35,369 nt of DNA from positions 315,360 through 350,728 of the forward strand of contig NZ_LITM01000006.1 in assembly GCF_001275675.1 (NCBI RefSeq), given 5' to 3'. This DNA is from Lysinibacillus sp. FJAT-14745 (GTDB lineage Bacteria > Bacillota > Bacilli > Bacillales_A > Planococcaceae). A program made the translations under genes and the position numbers. Positions 32,845 through 35,369 of this stretch are shown in pieces. The first letter of the stretch is position 1; each line of letters begins with the position of its first letter. A model generated the notes under the pieces. The model was not told the origin of the DNA and did no database searches. It saw only the letters and a program-made list of their open reading frames with translations.

Positions 32845-32976
32845 TTAATACAAGAAAGTTGCGCCGACGATAATAAAAAGAATAAATAGAACGACAATTA
32901 GAATGAATGTTGAGCTAACATTGCCGCCGTAATAGCAATTGTTATTGTAATTACCTATATTACCGTAGCATCCTAT
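32845..32976 (-). CDS. YjcZ-family small membrane protein, copy 2, apparent ATA start
   Basis: 43 residues if translation starts at the ATA at 32976. AAGGAGGG lies seven bases before that ATA, exactly where copy 1 has its site before ATG. From there the protein would read (M)GCYGNIGNYNNNCYYGGNVS, the expected Gly/Cys/Tyr/Asn-rich head, followed by STFILIVVLFILFIIVGATF. The next in-frame ATG is at 33039, upstream of the Shine-Dalgarno sequence, and would add 21 residues unlike the family. Either ATA serves as a weak start or the gene is silenced by an ATG-to-ATA change. Confidence 0.7.
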   Translation of the reverse strand: MGCYGNIGNYNNNCYYGGNVSSTFILIVVLFILFIIVGATFLY

Positions 32977-32999
32977 GAAATTTCCCTCCTTGCTATGTC

Positions 33000-33008
33000 T
33001 ATAGTATG
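33000..33008 (-). promoter_or_regulatory. sigma-K-like -10 box of yjcZ copy 2
   Basis: CATACTATA on the minus strand matches CATANNNTA, 24 bases before the ATA codon. The position mirrors that in copy 1. Confidence 0.45.
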
Positions 33009-33226
33009 TAAAGTTATAGAAAGCTAGGGGGGCATTCATCCTATTAGGGAAATGTATATAATTAGTATGGGATTGTTTTTGCGTATGAGAAAATGTGCCG
33101 ATTAGCAGCCTAAAAAAGATATAAAGAATCCACCCTTCACAAGTAGGTCAAGGTGGAAGCTTGAATATGTAACATTTACTATTTGTTTCTCTTAAATTAG
33201 CTAAATATGAAACTAAACTACTATAT

Positions 33227-33253
33227 TTGAATTAAGTATTTTCGTGGTATAAT
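33227..33253 (+). promoter_or_regulatory. candidate promoter of the cytolysin gene
   Basis: TGGTATAAT (33245-33253) is an extended -10 box. TTGAAT (33227-33232) lies 15 bases upstream, a short spacer that the extended -10 can tolerate. The start codon is 25 bases downstream. Confidence 0.55.
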
Positions 33254-33277
33254 TTCCTAAAAAAAGGAGTGGTTTTT

Positions 33278-34810
33278 TTGGGAACTCGAAATTATTTTAA
33301 AGTTATAAAATTTCTAGTGTGTTTATCTGTTAGTTTATGCATCATAAATTATCCGATTATTTCCTTTGCTAAAACACTTGATACTAATTTAGCTAGTGAA
33401 AAAAGCGAATCTAATGACATTGATACTGGTATAGCAAACTTGAACTACAATAACAGCGAAGTTTTAGCAGTGAATGGTGACAAGGTTGATAGTTTTGTCC
33501 CAAAAGAAGGTATTAACGCAAATAATAAATTTATAGTGGTTGAACGTAACAAAAAATCACTTACAACTTCACCGGTAGATATTTCAATTATCGATTCGAT
33601 GGCAAATCGTACATATCCAGGAGCATTACAACTTGCCAACCGATCTTTTGCAGACAATCAACCTAGTTTATTGGTGGCCAAAAGAAAACCGCTAAATATT
33701 AGCATAGATTTACCTGGCATGAAAAGAGAAAATACTATGACTGTGGATAATCCAACATATGGTAATGTATCTGGGGCAGTAGATGAATTAGTCTCTACTT
33801 GGAGTGAAAAATATTCAACAACCCATACTTTACCTGCAAGACTACAATATTCAGAATCTATGGTTTATAGCAAATCTCAAATAGCAAGCGCTTTGAATGT
33901 TAGCTCCCAAGTTCTTGACAATTCACTGGGGATTGACTTTAATGCGATTGCGAGTGGAGAGAAAAAAGTGATGGTTGCGGCATATAAACAAATATTTTAT
34001 ACCGTAAGTGCAGAACTACCTAACAATCCATCAGACCTTTTTGATGATAGTGTTTCTTTTGAAGAGTTAACTCGTAAAGGGGTAAGTAGTGATGCTCCTC
34101 CCGTTATGGTGTCAAATGTAGCTTATGGTAGAACAATTTATGTGAAATTAGAAACAAGCTCTAAGAGCAAGGATGTACAAGCTGCTTTTAAAGCCTTACT
34201 GAAGGATGCCAATACTAATGTAGAAACTAGTGGACAGTACAAAGATATTTTTGAAGAAAGTTCCTTTACTGCTGTAGTATTAGGTGGAGATTCACAAAAG
34301 CATAACCAGGTTGTCTCCAAAGACTTTAATGATATTAGAAAAATAATTGAAGATAATGCAGAATTCAGTCTTAAAAATCCAGCATACCCAATATCATATA
34401 CAAGTGTTTTCTTAAAGGATAATTCAATTGCTGCTGTTCATAACAATACAGATTATATCGAGACAACTGCTACAGAATATTCTAAAGGAAGCATCCTCCT
34501 GGATCATTATGGTGCATATGTTGCTCAATTTGAAGTAGCCTGGGATGAATTTTCATATGATGAAAACGGGAAAGAAGTACTATCTCATAAAACTTGGGAT
34601 GAAAGCTGGAAAGACAAAACAGCTCATTTCTCTACAGTAATACCACTTCCGCCTAATTCAAAAAATATTAGAATTTATGCAAGAGAATGTACAGGCCTTG
34701 CATGGGATTGGTGGAGAACGATTATTGATGAATACAATGTTCCACTATCTAATGAAATAAAAGTTTCAATTGGAGGAACTACATTACACCCAACAGGTAA
34801 TATTAATTAG
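33278..34810 (+). CDS. thiol-activated cholesterol-dependent cytolysin (sphaericolysin/alveolysin type)
   Basis: 510 residues from TTG at 33278, eight bases after AGGAG (33265-33269); the GTG at 33269 overlaps that site and is rejected. Signal peptide about 1-31 ([20 protein letters not shown]). The four-domain CDC fold follows: [20 protein letters not shown] and the [20 protein letters not shown] segment in domain 1, then domain 4 with the undecapeptide [11 protein letters not shown] (residues 470-480) and the Thr502-Leu503 cholesterol-recognition pair. The usual undecapeptide is ECTGLAWEWWR, so Glu is replaced by Asp. The secreted monomers bind cholesterol and form large ring pores. It has its own promoter and terminator. 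Length and key residues suggest an active toxin. Confidence 0.96.
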   Translation: MGTRNYFKVIKFLVCLSVSLCIINYPIISFAKTLDTNLASEKSESNDIDTGIANLNYNNSEVLAVNGDKVDSFVPKEGINANNKFIVVERNKKSLTTSPVDISIIDSMANRTYPGALQLANRSFADNQPSLLVAKRKPLNISIDLPGMKRENTMTVDNPTYGNVSGAVDELVSTWSEKYSTTHTLPARLQYSESMVYSKSQIASALNVSSQVLDNSLGIDFNAIASGEKKVMVAAYKQIFYTVSAELPNNPSDLFDDSVSFEELTRKGVSSDAPPVMVSNVAYGRTIYVKLETSSKSKDVQAAFKALLKDANTNVETSGQYKDIFEESSFTAVVLGGDSQKHNQVVSKDFNDIRKIIEDNAEFSLKNPAYPISYTSVFLKDNSIAAVHNNTDYIETTATEYSKGSILLDHYGAYVAQFEVAWDEFSYDENGKEVLSHKTWDESWKDKTAHFSTVIPLPPNSKNIRIYARECTGLAWDWWRTIIDEYNVPLSNEIKVSIGGTTLHPTGNIN

Positions 34811-34835
34811 GTATAAACTTCTACCCTGGAAAAAC

Positions 34836-34881
34836 AAACGGCTGAGACTCTTGTTACACAAGAACTTCAGCCGTTTTTATT
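34836..34881 (+). terminator. terminator of the cytolysin gene
   Basis: AAACGGCTGA (34836-34845) pairs with TCAGCCGTTT (34867-34876), with an inner CTTGT/ACAAG stem, followed by T residues. Confidence 0.88.
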
Positions 34882-35310
34882 TCCTCAAATATCTTGCGTG
34901 TTGTTACATGCGTAAGCTTATACAAAATTGGTACTGCCACTGCTATAAGAATCATACCTATAAAAATTTACGCCGGGATTTATTTGACCTTAAATGTTCG
35001 GTAACACTTGTGAAACTAAAACTTACAAAATTATAAGTTTCATGTCACCAAATTTAATTGTTAAAACTTAAATTATGTTTTAAAATTGTTATTGTTGAAA
35101 AAAGCTAAAAAGGTCGTTCGTCCTAAAGTGACTCCTAACTAATCATAGGTAAGAGTAAAGTTAAACAATTATATTTTGCTCTGAAGTTTGTAATCCATAA
35201 ATCCTGTATATTTAAGTGGGAAATTTGAATAAACATTTCATTAAATAATGAGGTATTCCTATGGTTTAATATACCCCCGTAAATGTTAGTTGAAAAGTAA
35301 GCGTCAAATA
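34882..35310. other. intergenic stretch without a supported gene
   Basis: No frame with a credible start and protein character is seen on either strand. AACTTA (about 35022) and TAAGTT (about 35035) form a small AT-rich dyad. Confidence 0.4.
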
Positions 35311-35341
35311 GCGCCCACGTGTTTTTCCGTGGGCGCTTTGT
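35311..35341. terminator. strong hairpin terminator near the right edge
   Basis: GCGCCCACG (35311-35319) pairs perfectly with CGTGGGCGC (35328-35336) around TGTTTTTC, followed by TTTGTTG. It probably serves a gene beyond the edge. Confidence 0.75.
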
Positions 35342-35369
35342 TGTATGCTTTAATTAGTTTTCTTTGGAA

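Noticed and set aside
34887..34965. 33-codon leftward frame ending inside the cytolysin terminator
   Set aside because: It has a weak ribosome binding site, and its last codons are the terminator stem; chance is more likely.
34770..35036. 88-codon frame over the end of the cytolysin gene
   Set aside because: It overlaps the cytolysin C-terminus and crosses its terminator; composition is not protein-like.

Overview
The window looks like a chromosomal segment of a low-GC, spore-forming Bacillaceae, most likely Lysinibacillus. Points for this are a gerA-type germination operon, two YjcZ-type spore-associated miniproteins, SLH-domain surface proteins, a YfkAB radical SAM protein and a cholesterol-dependent cytolysin of the sphaericolysin/alveolysin kind. 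No rRNA, tRNA, CRISPR array, phage module or intact transposase was seen.

Layout. 1-1210: decayed genes (C-terminal part of a BlaR1-like M56 protein, then a fragment like an anti-sigma extracellular domain). 1354-3772: an unusual two-gene membrane operon, whose second product joins an N-terminal Firmicutes domain, a zinc ribbon, one membrane helix, about eight ankyrin repeats and a BamE/SmpA-like tail. 3882-6340: leftward ferritin, Bax-inhibitor-1 protein and TerC, the last behind a yybP-ykoY (Mn2+) riboswitch. 6450-9502: leftward gerAB-gerAA with a broken gerAC. 9788-11192: an ECF sigma factor and RsiV-type anti-sigma factor. 11330-11530: copies of an intergenic repeat. 11872-14980: TSUP permease, a membrane-anchored protein, a luciferase-like monooxygenase and a small membrane protein. 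15216-16412: an Rpn-family nuclease gene killed by an insertion, a stop codon and a frameshift. 16656-16846: first copy of a 191-bp MITE. 16850-22528: YfkAB, YjjG-type HAD phosphatase, SLH protein, ribosomal L25/Ctc, a truncated PadR regulator, YczE-type membrane protein and a PNPOx-fold stress protein. 22713-28361: divergent FMN reductase/LysR pair, PadR-HAAS operon, SLH protein and BASS transporter. 28471-29347: small or decayed ORFs and the second MITE copy. 29451-32269: two MFS transporters. 32510-32976: two yjcZ-like genes. 33278-34810: secreted cytolysin.

How the genes work together. Most of the window is short, independently terminated units. The linked sets are gerAB-gerAA-(gerAC), overlapping by one and four bases; sigma/anti-sigma, overlapping by eight bases; PadR-HAAS, overlapping; the FMN reductase/LysR divergent pair with a palindrome between them; and the two yjcZ genes, which share the same promoter-like motif.

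The clearest structural discovery is the MITE: two 191-bp copies differing at two positions, each flanked by a different perfect 9-bp target duplication, one of which rebuilds the end and stop codon of yfkAB. The best candidate for an undescribed protein system is the operon at 1354-3772. A yjcZ paralogue whose Shine-Dalgarno sequence points at an ATA codon is also worth checking. Many genes in the window are decaying, so some oddities are probably degeneration rather than new biology.
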